Of a stretch of DNA of 12,500 nt, positions 1 through 10,505 are shown piece after piece. Numbering within the stretch: the first letter of the stretch is position 1; the number at the start of each line of letters is the position of its first letter. Below the pieces are notes generated by a model that had not been told where the DNA came from, searched no databases, and was given only the letters and a program-made list of their open reading frames with translations. The DNA lies in assembly GCA_009663005.1 (NCBI GenBank), contig CM018913.1, positions 14,551,084 through 14,563,583 on the forward strand, read 5' to 3'. A program made the translations under genes and the position numbers. The stretch is from Actinidia chinensis (Eukaryota; Streptophyta; Magnoliopsida; Ericales; Actinidiaceae).

Positions 1-1410
1 AACCTTAAGTTGCGAGAAACGGTGGTCATGTAGACAAGACCCCACTGCCCCAGTCATAACGGCCCAGAGCCAACACATTTACCATGGCATCAAGGTGGAA
101 GAGGAAGGCATGGGAATCGAAGCTAACAAAGATGGTCTCGCTCAGCATATATAGCATGAAGGTGCAGGCCAACCTCTTATGGTCCTCCTTAGTATTGCAC
201 TCTTGACACCTAAATGTGTTCAACATCCAAGTATACTAAACCTTGCCACCATCTCAGATCCTTGGCACCACCCTTAGAAGATGCCTGAAGGTGCTCTTAC
301 TATGCCAGATTTTTGTTGTTATAAGAAATTGGCTCCCCTCCGACCTTAAGCCCCGTAATCATGGAGAAGTTCAATGGGATCTCTCTCACATTGAGGGTGA
401 AATGGAAGGTATTGGTGGAATCTTACCACCTTTCAGCCAATACCATCAGCTAAACATGGTTCTGACGTGTTTGGAATAAAGAACGAATGAAGGTGTCGAA
501 ACCTACAACGACAATAATCTGGCGAATAGGACCAGAGAGTGCTAAGTACCAGGGAAAGAACCTCTCACATGCCAGTGTAACCTTGAACTGTTGACCTTGC
601 CTGCATTTTTCATAATAACATGTTAGCATATCATTAAAATTGCATCAAAATTAGGTTAATGACAACTTCTACTATTATCAAACTTTATTAGTTGCAAATT
701 GTTGGTCTAAAGAGAGAAGCTCTCAAGCGACGATTTCCCCTAGAAATTCCACTGCCTTCACTTCATGCTTTCTGATTCATCTTTTTCTTCTTCTCTTCTC
801 TTCCCGACTTTCTTCACTACGCTCCTATTTGTGTGTGAGGTTAGAGTACCAACAACCTGCAATTCTGTTGTTCACATGGTTGTGATTGTTTGCATATTAG
901 GGCACAACTCAAGACCAGTTCCCTCACATTGAACCAGAGCATCTAGTCCTACTCTTGTTAGGGCTGGTATCTCAGTGTTATGTTTGAATTTGCAATAGAC
1001 TGAAGCTTTGTGAAATACAGCTGGGTAAAACAAAAAACAAGCACATAGAAGGGGGCATGGCCCCTCTTTAAAGCTTGAGGAAGACCTGATACTTGTAGTA
1101 GCGTTATCAAGACCAATGAAAAGCTCTTGTGGTATAGAACCAAGCTCGACATCTCCTATCTCGGTCAAGCATGTTGAGATAGATGGTAGGTCCATCGCAG
1201 TGATGTTCAAAAATGGGGCCACTCTAAATTCTCAAGCTGACATTAAGGTCTCTGAAGGTTTGAGTGAAGCGCCAGAGCTCGGCTCTAATGGTAACAATAA
1301 CGGAAGCAATTGAAACTATTTTGCAAACCTTAGGTGAGGAGTAATTCTCTCACATCGCAGTGGTTTCGCAGAATGCCCAGTGAACCCAAGGGCATGCCCT
1401 ATGTGTAATC
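1..1410. other. No recognisable gene
   Basis: Open frames here are short (at most about 116 codons), overlap on both strands, and show no motif I recognise. A pyrimidine-rich stretch lies at about 770-820, just after an AGAGAGAAGCTCTC segment at about 711-724. Such tracts occur in 5' leaders of plant LINEs and of ordinary genes, so this could be the far upstream part of the DUF4283 sequence that follows, but nothing proves it. The forward frame at 1116-1313 is Ser/Asn-rich and could belong to the same decayed sequence. I make no functional call. Confidence 0.5.
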
Positions 1411-2745
1411 ACTACTACTAGGGAAGACGGGCCATGGGAAGCCCTCCCAGAGGTACGTAAAAGTAATTATGTTAGTCTTTTTTTTCAAAGAATAAGCTCC
1501 CATCAAATGGAAGCAAGCTGGATCTCTTCAATCTTTATGAAGGCCCAATCCAGCTTAGAGAGGTGGACTTCTAGGGCTCGAATTGCCCTTGGGAGAGATC
1601 CTTATTGACCCCCGCTGCTTTGATGGAATTACTAGGGAAGCAGCACTGACTTATATCGTTGCTCATAGAAAGTCCACCATACTATTTAGTTCTATGGAAG
1701 TGGATGGATTATTTTCCAATTTGGCTTGATAGAGGACTAGGCCAAGGTCTTGGAGAATGGCCCCTACATTATCTATGGAAGCCCTTTACTACTAAAGCCA
1801 ATGCCTAAGTACTTTAGTTTTTGGAAAGAGGCTATCAGTAATTTCCCAATTTGGGTCCAGATGAGGAACGTTTCCTTAATCCTGTGGAATCTAATGGTGT
1901 TTGGTAAAATTTACTCCAAGCTTGGCATACCACTCCATATGGAGAAGTTGACTACCAACAAGGAAAGAATCACCTATGCTAGATGTTTGGTAGAGGTAGT
2001 CATGGCAAAAGAGCTGGTTCACTCGGAAATGCTGAAGCTTCCAAAAGTGGGAGAACATGAACAAATGAATATACTTGAAACATCCCTACGCTATTATTCA
2101 CAGTGTATGAAGGTGGGTCACACGAAACAAAATTGCAAGGCGAAGGCAACTATCACCAACAAGGCACCAGTGAATCCGCAGAGCGCTATGAGAGCGGTGA
2201 CACGGGTGCGAAACTCAGACACAACTATGGTATCATAGGGAAATCCCCACAAAAGCTACAGCTATTGGTTCAGATGTGGGTAAGCAGTCCACAATTACTG
2301 GTACAGGTAAGGGTAAGAAAAGCCAGCAGGTATGGTAATCAAGCAAGCTGATCCTTCTGAGGGCATCCCTACAACTAAGGAAACTAATCTTGAGACCATT
2401 GATAATTTAGAAAGCATTCTAGAAAATCCACTAACTGAGGACAGCATGGACCAACTCCCTGAACTTAATTTGGCGTATCCCCTTTTTATCCCAGTTCAGG
2501 TGGGAGGAGAAATATACATAGAGTTGGCCAACCGAATTGTGAGTGAGGAATTGCAAAGTAAATTGCATGTGATTTGTAACTCACACCCACACAAATTGTT
2601 CACAAGTGAGATGGTGAAGTTGACTATCTGGTTTATTGGGGTTTGTAGTCCTAGACGTGGTGGTCTTTCCTGGGGTGTTTGGAAATTTTGGAAAACTTGG
2701 GAATGTTTTTCGCCTTTAAATAATTTTGGTTTAGTTTATTTATGA
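1411..2745 (+). pseudogene. Decayed DUF4283 / CCHC zinc-knuckle protein (plant LINE ORF1-like)
   Basis: The reading frame is broken but can be followed. An N-terminal piece (EGPWEALPEV-like, then NYVSLF at 1465-1482) changes frame at a T8 run (1478-1485) and continues as a KLDLFNLYEGPIQL segment. The longest open piece, from 1741, carries LENGPYIIYG, FPIWVQMRNV, LILWN, GKIYSKLG and ERITYARCLVEV, the hallmarks of plant DUF4283. It ends in a zinc knuckle, YSQCMKVGHTKQNC (2092-2133 region), where the first Cys of C-x2-C-x4-H-x4-C is Tyr (TAT). In-frame TAG stops lie at 1687-1689 and 1738-1740. After 2238 a Lys/Thr/Gly-rich linker runs in another frame (2240-2335), then the first frame resumes to 2745. 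In plants this architecture is typical of L1-type LINE ORF1, a nucleic-acid-binding protein. No endonuclease or reverse transcriptase ORF2 follows, so this is a truncated copy or a domesticated-then-lost relative. The C-terminal Trp/Phe-rich end after about 2630 may be non-coding read-through. Confidence 0.8.
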
Positions 2746-3180
2746 GTTTGTATAATGTTTTTAATACTTTGAAAGAGTTTTGTTTACAAATTAGTTTATA
2801 GGTTATGTTATCTATTTAACTTATATTTTTTGAGATTTCGTTTTTCAAATTCAAGTTAATGGGTAATTATATTTTCAGTATTTGTAAATAATGTGGTGTA
2901 TACAGGTGTCTTACGCAGTCATGGTGACCTGTGCGATCACATCCACACTTTAATATAAGCATATTATGTATAATTAGGTAGGATGTGACCCGCATTGTTA
3001 TCAATCAAAGCTGTAGTTTAAAGCCAAAGTAATAACTAGGCCTATCGTGTGGTGTTGAAGTCTATGACTGTAGTGAGCCATGGTGTTTTGTCGGGGATTA
3101 GTTGATTATCACACTATGTGCAGTATAATTGTTCGTTGTGTAATAATCCTATGTATACAGAAAGAAGAAGGTCAGAATGA
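2746..3180. other. AT-rich spacer, nothing recognised
   Basis: This is T-rich, stop-dense sequence after the DUF4283 remnant. I find no motif, clear tandem repeat or terminal inverted repeat. It could be the degenerate 3' UTR of the preceding LINE-like sequence, but no poly(A) tail or target-site duplication is visible to fix an end. Confidence 0.4.
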
Positions 3181-3601
3181 ATGGATCATCTAATTCAGTT
3201 AGAGGGTGAGGAGGAATACATGAACATAGTTCAACATGAACTGATGCAACACAAGGTTTGGCCTATGTTTGATGGCGTGTATTTGGAACATCATTAAGCA
3301 AGATCAGTATAGGTACTACTTTATACGGTGAACAATTTAATGAAACTGAATCTACCTGAGTTTATAGGAGCAATTTAAAAAACCCATGGGTAGCTGAAGA
3401 ATGTTGAAGACCTAGCTGCTATTTTTTAATTAATTATGGTACTGAAGAAACAAAATTGTCTTGCCACATTCAATGCTAAAGGGAGAAGCAGGAACAGTGA
3501 GAGGCAATTAGAAGAATGCAAAATGCCTATCGTGGGGGAGAAGTAAAATTACAATTACATGGTATGGTTTGTGGGAATTTAATTATCATTACATGCTCTA
3601 A
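3181..3601 (+). pseudogene. Possible upstream exon or fragment of the following pseudogene (unidentified)
   Basis: An ATG at 3181 opens a 38-codon acidic frame (starting MDHLIQLEGEEEYMNIV) that ends at TAA 3295-3297. The same frame then reads on as protein-like segments, such as NNLMKLNLPEF, split by several stops. The composition is less random than the neighbouring spacer, and the segment sits directly upstream of the better-supported remnant at 3602-4073. I do not recognise a family. It may be unrelated non-coding DNA, since the frame is heavily interrupted. Confidence 0.2.
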
Positions 3602-4073
3602 ATTTATCGTACTCAAAAGGAGCAGAATTATTTCATTAAAGCATGGAAAATGTTTTTTCCGGAAGAATATGAAAACCATTCACAACTCTGATCTCGGTTT
3701 GCACCGGAGTTGTATGTGTTTGAAGATTTTAAATGTAATGATTTGAACGTGGGATTAGACTTTTGCCAATCAGGTCTTGATGTTCTACATTTAAGATTAC
3801 CAGATATGCAACTTGGTGAATAAGCCAAAATTTTGGAATGCCATTAAGGAATTGTTGGGCAAACAAGAACAATTCAAGAGAAGAAGGTTTAATTTTAGAG
3901 CTGGGCCTTCACGACAAAACACAATGGAAGAATGAAGTCGAGTACAAACCAATGTAGGGCGTGCAAGACCTAGTGGTTCAAGAGGTGTGGAAAGTAATCC
4001 TAGGGGTAGAGGAGCAGGGAAGCCACCACTTAGACCTGTTAGTTCAAAATCTATTAACACAAGAGGAATTGTG
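3602..4073 (+). pseudogene. Unidentified decayed coding sequence with Arg/Gly-rich C terminus
   Basis: Two adjoining frames give about 150 codons with few interruptions. The first (3602-3820) contains KAWKMFFPEEYENHSQL, a TGA at 3689-3691, then RFAPELYVFEDF and LDVLHLRLPDMQLG. A one-base frame change near 3812-3820 leads into the second (to 4073). That one has FWNAIKELLGKQEQFKRRRF, a TGA at 3933-3935, and a basic tail rich in Arg and Gly (VGRARPSGSRG, NPRGRGAG). Both TGA codons could be single C-to-T changes of CGA Arg codons. RG-rich tails are common in nucleic-acid-binding proteins, but I cannot name the family. The frame runs up to the start of the 5' LTR, so the retrotransposon may have landed in or beside it. 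It could be a host gene fragment or part of an older transposon. Confidence 0.4.
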
Positions 4074-5568
4074 TGATGATTCAGGTAATTTTATCATTTA
4101 TATAAAGTATAATTATTTTTCTTTTAGGTTGGTTATGAGTTAAATTGAAAATACTAAAGTTTATGAGTTAATTAGATATGACTATAAACTCTAGGGACTG
4201 TACTATGAAATTATCCTTATATATATTCACAGCCGACTTGCTGTAACAGGTCATTTTCATTCTTCTCCTTTTCTCCTTTGGTCTCTACTTCTCTCGGATT
4301 TCTCTGTGCGCGAGCCAGAGAGCTCGTCCATTTTCTTTCTTTTGCTCATAACTCATAATTCTTGATCCTTTTGAGATATAAAGGTGTGTGATTCTATAAG
4401 CTCTTCCAAAACATCAAAGAACCACTTATTTGGGAGCACATTTGCAACCATAGGGTTGATTCACTTCATATGTGGTAGGATTTCTGTACCCATTTAAATA
4501 GGTAGTGTAGAGAACCATAAGTTAATCTTGTACTCATTAAATTAAACTTTAAAGTATTATTGTTGTTTAGGAATAAGTATGAGGAATTAATTCTTGTAAT
4601 TAGATCGCATAAATAAGAATATGGTGTTAGTAGATGTTAAATGAGCAGTGGTTATTTTGAATAGACTATGTGGGATGATGTGGGTGGAAGCCCTAATTAC
4701 AGAAAATTGGAAAATTTGACTATGAGGTGGTTGTAGTTAAATTTTGTCTATAGTAATAGAAAGGTGGTTTATGAAAGAAAATGGGTTAGAGAAAAAATAT
4801 ATATTCGGGCTAATAGCCGGGGTTGTTTTGCCAACACCCAAGGATTTGGCCCAAAGGGGGTATACGGGGCCCTCCAATCTGATTGGGAAAACCGCGGAAT
4901 TTACTTGTCTATCGCCGAGGGCGGAGGTAGAGGAAGCACGACCAAATTCTTCATACGTATGTTGGACTAGTTGTGTTAATTATTATAGATGGCATATGCA
5001 TGATTAGGTCCAACTACACTGACACAGGGCCACTAAATATGCATTTAAAGTAGTAAAAGATTTTACTACTGAGTTATATAATCATCCCGTCGTGATAAAT
5101 ATTTTCAGATGCCAGAAAAAGGGCATTGAAGACTTGTTGTTATTTTTGTGGCCTGCATGGCACATGGATGACATCCATTTTGTTATTATGTGGATGTTAT
5201 ATTCAGAAAAGTTTAGTTTGTTAAGTACACTTTACTTTTCTGCATCATCCTTTATTTGGGCAATGTAAATTATAAACTTTATTATTTCGATTATGGTTGA
5301 AACGTTATTAACCCTTAGATACTTAGCTATTTAAATATATCATGTGTGGTTGCTTGATTGTTGGGTAAGGGGAATGACCATTGAGGTCATCTTGATGGTA
5401 GAAGTGATTATTGATATTTTTTGTATTCTACAGGGCCTCTACTATTTTAGACATTGGTCCGGTCATCTAGAGGAGCCATGCTCTAGTTTTATTTATTTTT
5501 CTTATTATTTATCAAAAAAATTATTGGTTTACTTTTTATATATAAAAGAAACTTTTAGGCGTGACCCA
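4072..5568 (+). repeat. 5' LTR
   Basis: It begins TGTGATGAT and probably ends GTGACCCA two bases before the PBS, giving about 1.5 kb with TG...CA ends. Its first 420 bases align with 10739-11162, and 4492-4841 aligns with about 12143-12500, including the shared AAAAATATATATTCGGGC segment. By eye the two copies are perhaps 80-85% alike, with many one-base gaps. The 3' boundary is inferred from PBS position and the CA rule, because the 3' LTR end is not in the window. Short open frames inside it (for example 4744-5007) are not genes. Confidence 0.85.
4218..4224 (+). promoter_or_regulatory. Candidate TATA box of the 5' LTR
   Basis: TATATAT sits about 145 bases into the LTR and is conserved at the same place in the other LTR (10887-10893), flanked by the same CCTTA and TTCAC bases. 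A pyrimidine-rich segment follows within about 40 bases. This is the most likely core promoter, but the transcription start is not determined by the sequence. Confidence 0.4.
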
Positions 5569-5570
5569 AA

Positions 5571-5583
5571 TGGTATCAGAGCA
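5571..5583 (+). other. Primer-binding site (tRNA-iMet type)
   Basis: TGGTATCAGAGCA matches the classic plant retrotransposon PBS, complementary to the 3' end of initiator tRNA-Met, where minus-strand DNA synthesis is primed. It lies two bases after the presumed 5' LTR end and appears intact, unlike most of the element. Confidence 0.9.
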
Positions 5584-5879
5584 TTAGGTTCGAATACCTA
5601 GAAGAGTGATTACCTAGATCTGTATCTCATTGGGCTGGATTGCATTGTAGGTATTTTTTGTTTTTTTGCATTCATGTGCTTGTTTGTTATGTGGTATTGT
5701 TATGGTATGAACGATATTTTTAATTAAGTTTCTATTTATGATGTCTACTCACCATGCGGGGGGGAATTTTCTGTAGAATAAATTCCTGTTATTCCATTTG
5801 ATGGGGAGGAATTTATTACTAATTATGAGAAATATTGAGTGATTGAGTCTTCTTGCCTTCTAATGGTTTTGATAGCTAG
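5584..5879 (+). other. Untranslated leader of the retrotransposon
   Basis: This roughly 300-base stretch lies between the PBS and the first likely gag ATG. It is T-rich, stop-dense, and has no conserved coding motif that I can see. Packaging signals normally lie here but cannot be identified by eye. Confidence 0.5.
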
Positions 5880-7260
5880 ATGGGACCTAAGCGGGGGAGA
5901 GCTCGAATGGCGGGCCGCGTAGAGGGGCGCGTGGTGCGACCTGGACGGGGTACACCTATTGAAGACTGTTGAGTGACCAGGGTGTTGTAGGCAGACTCAC
6001 CAAGGTGTGTGGATCGTGGTGTACTAGTCGCAGTAGGCACACACAGCAGGGAGCGAGTAGTGGGAACCAACGGCAGTTATACCTGAGGCCTATAGTGGGG
6101 CCGGTGGGAAGAGAAAGCCCCTACTATGCCAGCTAATTCCTAGTCAGTTTGCTAGAGAGGTAGCGGACAGCGATGTTAGAAATGGAAAGGACTAGGCATG
6201 GGAAATCCGTATATAGAGAGAGGTCACTAGTTGCCCGCCTGCAGGGAGGTATTGAAAGAATTCGTAAGATGAATCCTCCTTCTTGATGGTTTGCGTTGAT
6301 CCTGTGGTAGCTGGCCATTGATTATCCCAGATTTGTAAAATCTTTGATACTGTGAGGATCACTGAGGATGACATCGAAAGTGTCTTTTGCATCATACCAA
6401 CTGTTGACGGGCCCAAAGAGTGGTGGGCATTATTAAAGAGGGGGGGGGGGGGACTAGGGGGTGGTCGTGGTAGACTTGGGACTAATTTGAGTCTACTGTT
6501 GAGACCAATATTTTCCTGAGGTTATCATGATGAGCTTGGGACAGTTTGAGAAACTAGTTCAGGAGACATGAAGGTTTCTGAGTATGCCCATAAAGTTCCA
6601 ATCTTTATCGTGATCGCTCCAGGAACGTGGTGATACTGAAGCGAAAAAGTGTAAAGGTTTGAGAATGGCTGAAATCCATCGTTTCGGCTTAGTGATCAGC
6701 CAAAGAATTCCAAAATTCTTTGATCTACTTGCTTATTGAAGAAGGGTGGAGCCAAAAAAGGGAGCAACACAAGAGTTTAAGGGCAGTTGGGATCCAAGGC
6801 AAATGTCCAGTGGGAACCAGTTCTAATACTTCGAGACGTTTAGCAGAAGAGACAAAATATATAGCACACAGGATCAGTTGCGGCAGCAGATGTTTGGGGC
6901 ATCAATTCCAGCTTAATCACCAAATCCAGTTAACCCAAGGAAGGATCTCGAAAAGACATAGTGTTTGTCATCGGTGCAATCAACTAGGTCACATTCGCCT
7001 CGGAGTGCCCACAGAGAGTATGTATAATTGTGCCAGTAAGGTCATATTTCTACAAATTGTCTGCAAGGAAAAAATACCACCGTGGAGTTGGGTCAGTGCA
7101 CCAGCAGAGTTCAAGAATACTTATAACTTATCAGACAAAGGAACCAAACAACCAAAGGAACCAATCTCAGCAATGCGCCAGTCAGTCGCTTCGAGCCAGG
7201 ATCTAGAAGTGGAGAGAGGGGATGCTTCTACTAACACCAAGCAGTTTTCAGGATAGAGAG
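5880..7260 (+). pseudogene. gag remnant (capsid/nucleocapsid)
   Basis: The ATG at 5880 begins a very basic N terminus (MGPKRGRARMAGRV) typical of Tekay/Del Gag; this frame stops after about 30 codons (TGA near 5970). Capsid-core traces follow: a MNPPS then FDG-like segment at about 6269-6290 with a missing base, and KEWWALL at about 6415-6432, resembling the conserved Trp-containing capsid region. A run of 13 G (6440-6452) then breaks the frame. The open piece 6720-7256 holds the nucleocapsid zinc knuckle CHRCNQLGH (6966 onward); its last Cys (TGC within GAGTGCCC near 7003) is one base out of frame. Gag would normally coat the RNA in virus-like particles; this copy cannot. Confidence 0.75.
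6440..6452 (+). repeat. Poly-G homopolymer (13 G) inside gag
   Basis: Thirteen consecutive G residues follow the KEWWALLK segment and break the gag frame. Coding capsid sequence would not normally hold such a run, so it is either a slippage expansion or a sequencing/assembly artefact. Confidence 0.8.
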
Positions 7261-7299
7261 AGAGGGGGACATGTGCAGAGTCAAGGAGGGAAGGGTTTA

Positions 7300-7845
7300 T
7301 GCAATTACTGATGCGAAAACAATTCCATTCTCAGATTGAGCCTTCTGTAGTCCGAGGTATAACTCTTGTATTTAGCTCTTGGGCAGAGTTTGATTGACTG
7401 AGAATCACCATTCTTTTGTTTTCTGTTCATCATCTTTGCATCTGCCTTGGAGTTAAAGGTGACGTGTTGCGTCAATCCATTATTTGTTGAATCACCAGTA
7501 GGAGGTGAGTTTCCTTAGATCGAATTTGTCGAAAAATGTGAGTTAGTGATTCTCTGATCGACTTTTTGTCTTTGATTTGTTCTTCTGGATATGTCGGGAT
7601 TTGATGTATTTGGGGAGGGATGGTTGTCGAAATTTTCCATGCCACTATAGATTGCTATGAAGGAGAGTTCGGGGTGTGCCACCCAGAAGGGGAAATGGTT
7701 CTCATTTTTGGAGAGAAGAGTGACCCCTTAGAAACTTCATTGAGTGATCCACGTAGCCGTGAGTCGATTAGTTGTATTTTGGGCTTGTCTGATTTTAGAT
7801 GAGGGGATGATTACTTCGTGTGGTGGAGTTTACCTCTTATTGTTT
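7300..7845 (+). pseudogene. Aspartic protease remnant of pol
   Basis: Between the knuckle and RT lie scattered protease-like pieces: a PLFVESPVGG segment at about 7480-7505, a LDMSGFDVF segment at 7585-7611, and the downstream open piece 7620-7802 with ATIDCYEGEF and VCHPEGEMV. These match the order seen in chromovirus proteases, which cleave Gag-Pol. The catalytic D-[ST]-G-A motif would be expected near 7390-7405, but the frame there reads FD followed by a TGA stop, so the active site is not recognisable. Several frame changes are needed to link the pieces. Confidence 0.6.
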
Positions 7846-8780
7846 CTGAGTTGGATGTCTTTCCGAAGATTTATATGGTTTACTGCCCAAAGAGAGTAGA
7901 ATTCTCATCGAGTGCCGTTAGGAACCGCACACTATCTCTTGCCCACCGCTATCGATTTGCTCCAGTTGAAGTTGCGAGAGCAAAGATACAGTGCAAGATT
8001 TGCAAAATAAAGGCTTTATTCGTCCTAGTACCTCGCCATGAGGAGCGCCAGCTTATTCGCTCAGAAGAAAGATGCGGTCACTACGACTTTGTATAAATTA
8101 TCGAAAGTTGAATAGAGTCACAGTGAAGAATAATTATCCTATACCCAGGATTGATAATCTATTTGACAGTTGAAAGGTTCGGTATGTTTCTCTAGGATTG
8201 AACTTAAGGTAGGGGATACTATTAGGTGAGGGTGAAGAAGGACGATATACCGAAGACGCTTTTTGCACTCGTTACAGCATTAGAGTATAGTGATGTCGTT
8301 TTGGTTTGATAATGGCCCCAGCCACTTTTATGGGACACCGACTGATGAACCGAATTTTCGGGCTTATTTGCGATAGATTTGTAGTGGTCTTTGTGATGAT
8401 ATTTTAGTTTATCACCGTCTAGGAAGAACATCAAATAATCTTAGGATAGTGTTACAACTTTTAAGAGAGCATCAGTTATATGCAAAGTGGAAGTGTTGAC
8501 TTTTGGCTCACAGAGCGTGAAATTTTTGGACATGTGTTCGGGTAATGGTGTTTCTGTGGACCCAGAAAAAGGTCGAGGCGGTGATGAGTTGGCAGGCGGC
8601 CTAGAGTGTGTTTGAGATTCGGAGTTTATTGGGCTAGTGGGTTATTATCGTCGTTTTGTGGAGGAATTTTTCTCGCTAGCGGCACACAATGACTAAACTG
8701 ACCAAAAAGGAGTTATATTTGTAGGGATGATGCTTGCGAAGAATCATTTGAAGAATTAAAGAGAAGATTGACTACGGACT
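7846..8780 (+). pseudogene. Reverse transcriptase remnant of pol
   Basis: The N-terminal part is readable in 7818-8096 (VFPKIYMVYCPKRVEF, YRFAPVE). It is followed in shifted frames by a YPIPRIDNLFD segment (about 8138-8170), VKKDDIPKT, and a FGL/APATFM segment at 8300-8332. The catalytic region reads DRFVVVF and then, after an apparent loss of about two bases, DDILVYH from 8395. The two catalytic Asp codons are GATGAT at 8395-8400. Palm and thumb pieces follow (HQLYAK, NGVSVDPEK, GYYRRFVEEF). The enzyme would copy element RNA into DNA, but stops and frameshifts leave no stretch much above 90 codons. Confidence 0.85.
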
Positions 8781-9150
8781 CCAATTTTGATATACCGAGC
8801 GAGGTGTTGGGTTAACCATCTATTGTGATGCTTCCAAAGAAGGACTTGATTGGATGTTGATGCAATTGGGTAGGTTGAGCCTATGGGTCTAGGCAATTAA
8901 AGATTCATGAGAGAACTTCCTACGCATGATTGAGAGTTAGCAGCAGTGGTGTTTGCTTTAAAAGAGTTGGAGGAATTTATTGTATGGAGACGAAATTTGA
9001 GGTATTTTCTGATCACAAGAGTTTAAGTATATTCCTCAAAAAGACTTGAATTTGAGACAGAAGCAATGGATGGAGTATTTAGAAGGTAACCTTATGACTT
9101 TGATTAAGTATCTCCAAGGAAAGGCCACTGTAGTGGCCGAGCCTTGAGAG
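8781..9150 (+). pseudogene. RNase H remnant of pol
   Basis: IYCDASKEGL places the first catalytic Asp at 8827-8829. ELAAVVFALKELEEF gives the Glu at 8934-8936, and FSDHKSL gives another catalytic Asp at 9011-9013. After a further frame change KDLNLRQKQWMEYLEG marks the C-terminal part and the connection to integrase. All catalytic codons are present, but in different frames. The domain normally degrades RNA in the RNA-DNA hybrid. Confidence 0.85.
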
Positions 9151-9239
9151 GAAGGTTGCCTAGGTAAGGATAGGGAAGGGCAAGTTTGCAATTAGAGAGT
9201 GGAGATGATGGTGAGATGGAGAGTTTGGTGTAAGATCTT

Positions 9240-10505
9240 ATGGAGTGGACAGGACGTGCGACATTAGGGTTGGTCGTACAACCAACATTAGTGAATCACG
9301 CGTTGAGGCACCGAGTATAGATGAAGAGGCAGAGCATACGTGCTAAGTTAGGGATGGAGCAGAAGAACAACCAGGATGGGTACTACATTCAGATCAGGCC
9401 GGAAATTTCAAGGGAAGTTGTTACTGTACCTATGTCTTGAGGCAGGAGGTACTTATGAGTCTCATCACTCAAGTTTAGCAGTTCATCCAGAGGCACCAAG
9501 ATGTACCATTGACTGCGTCGACAATTTTGGTGGAAGAAATGAAAACTGATTGTGGCACAGTTTGTCTCACGATGCCTAATTGTCAACAAGTTAAGGCAAA
9601 CACCAGAGACCAGATGGGAGCTTCAACCATTACCAGTAGCAGAATGGAAGTGGGAAACATGTGACTAGGATTTTGTAACTAAGATGCATAAACCCAAGAG
9701 GACATTACGCCGTATGGGTGGTAGTGGATCGTTTGACAAGAACAGCTCATTTCTTACCCATTCGAGTTTCAAAATTAGTGAAAGCGCTAAAACCAATTGA
9801 TGTTCGCGAGGATTGTTCGGCTCCATGGTGTTATAGTGTCTGTTGTTTCAGACCGAGATCCGAGGTTCACCGCTCGATTTGGCAAAGTTGTAAGCTGCAC
9901 TGGTAGGTACTCAACTACTGGTTTAGTACGAATCCATCACAACAGACTGGACAATCAGAGAGAACTATTCAAATTTGGAAGACATGTTGCAAGCTTGTGT
10001 GTGGATTTCAAAGGACGCTGGGAAGATCATTTGGCCACTTATTGAGTTTGCATCCAAACAATAGCTAGCAGTCCAGCATCGAAAATGGCACCCTTGAGGC
10101 TTGTAGGTAGACTGGTAGATCGCCGGTGTGTTGGGCGGAGGTAGGGGAGGTATCTATGATCAGACCCAGATATTTGATGCGGAGAGACCATACGAGAGAT
10201 CAAGACCATTCGACAAAGTTGTTAACGGCACAAAGTCGACAAAAGAGTTATGCAGCAAGAGGAGGAGGAACTTTATCATTGAAGTCGGAGACCATGTTTT
10301 TCTAAAGGTTATCTCCACGTGCGGCTTGAAGAGATTTGGTCGAGGGGGAAAGTTGTCACCACGGTCATTGGGACCGTTGACATCATTGCAAAAATCGGGG
10401 AGGTTGCGTATGTTTAGCATTACCGCCTCAAGGTCAGGAGTGCATGATGTTTTTCACGTGTCGAGGTTGCGGAAATACGAACCGGATCCTTCCCATGTTG
10501 GATGA
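9240..10505 (+). pseudogene. Integrase remnant of pol
   Basis: The N-terminal zinc-binding HHCC region is traceable: SHHSS with His codons at 9463-9468, a further HP at 9484, and two Cys codons at 9573-9575 and 9581-9583, one base short of C-x2-C spacing. The catalytic core has VVDRLTRTAHFLPI with Asp 9727-9729, VSVVSDRDPRFT with Asp 9851-9853, and TGQSERTIQ with Glu 9958-9960. The D-to-E distance is 107 bases, one base short of DD35E. The C-terminal piece (10128-10505) has GDHVFLKV, GKLSPRSLGP as a GPY/F-like module, and GVHDVFHVSRLRKY. It would insert element DNA into the genome; frameshifts disable it. Confidence 0.85.

Noticed and set aside
243..479. Forward 78-codon open frame near the window start
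   Set aside because: No domain or motif seen, no promoter context, and the length is expected by chance.
872..1222. Minus-strand 116-codon open frame
   Set aside because: No recognisable motif; it overlaps another minus-strand frame and a plus-strand frame of similar quality.
4744..5007. 87-codon open frame with VLPTPKDLAQRGYTG-like sequence
   Set aside because: It lies inside the 5' LTR, is not maintained in the matching 3' LTR segment, and resembles no LTR-encoded protein.
8222..8434. Minus-strand open frame across RT
   Set aside because: Antisense shadow of the reverse transcriptase remnant.
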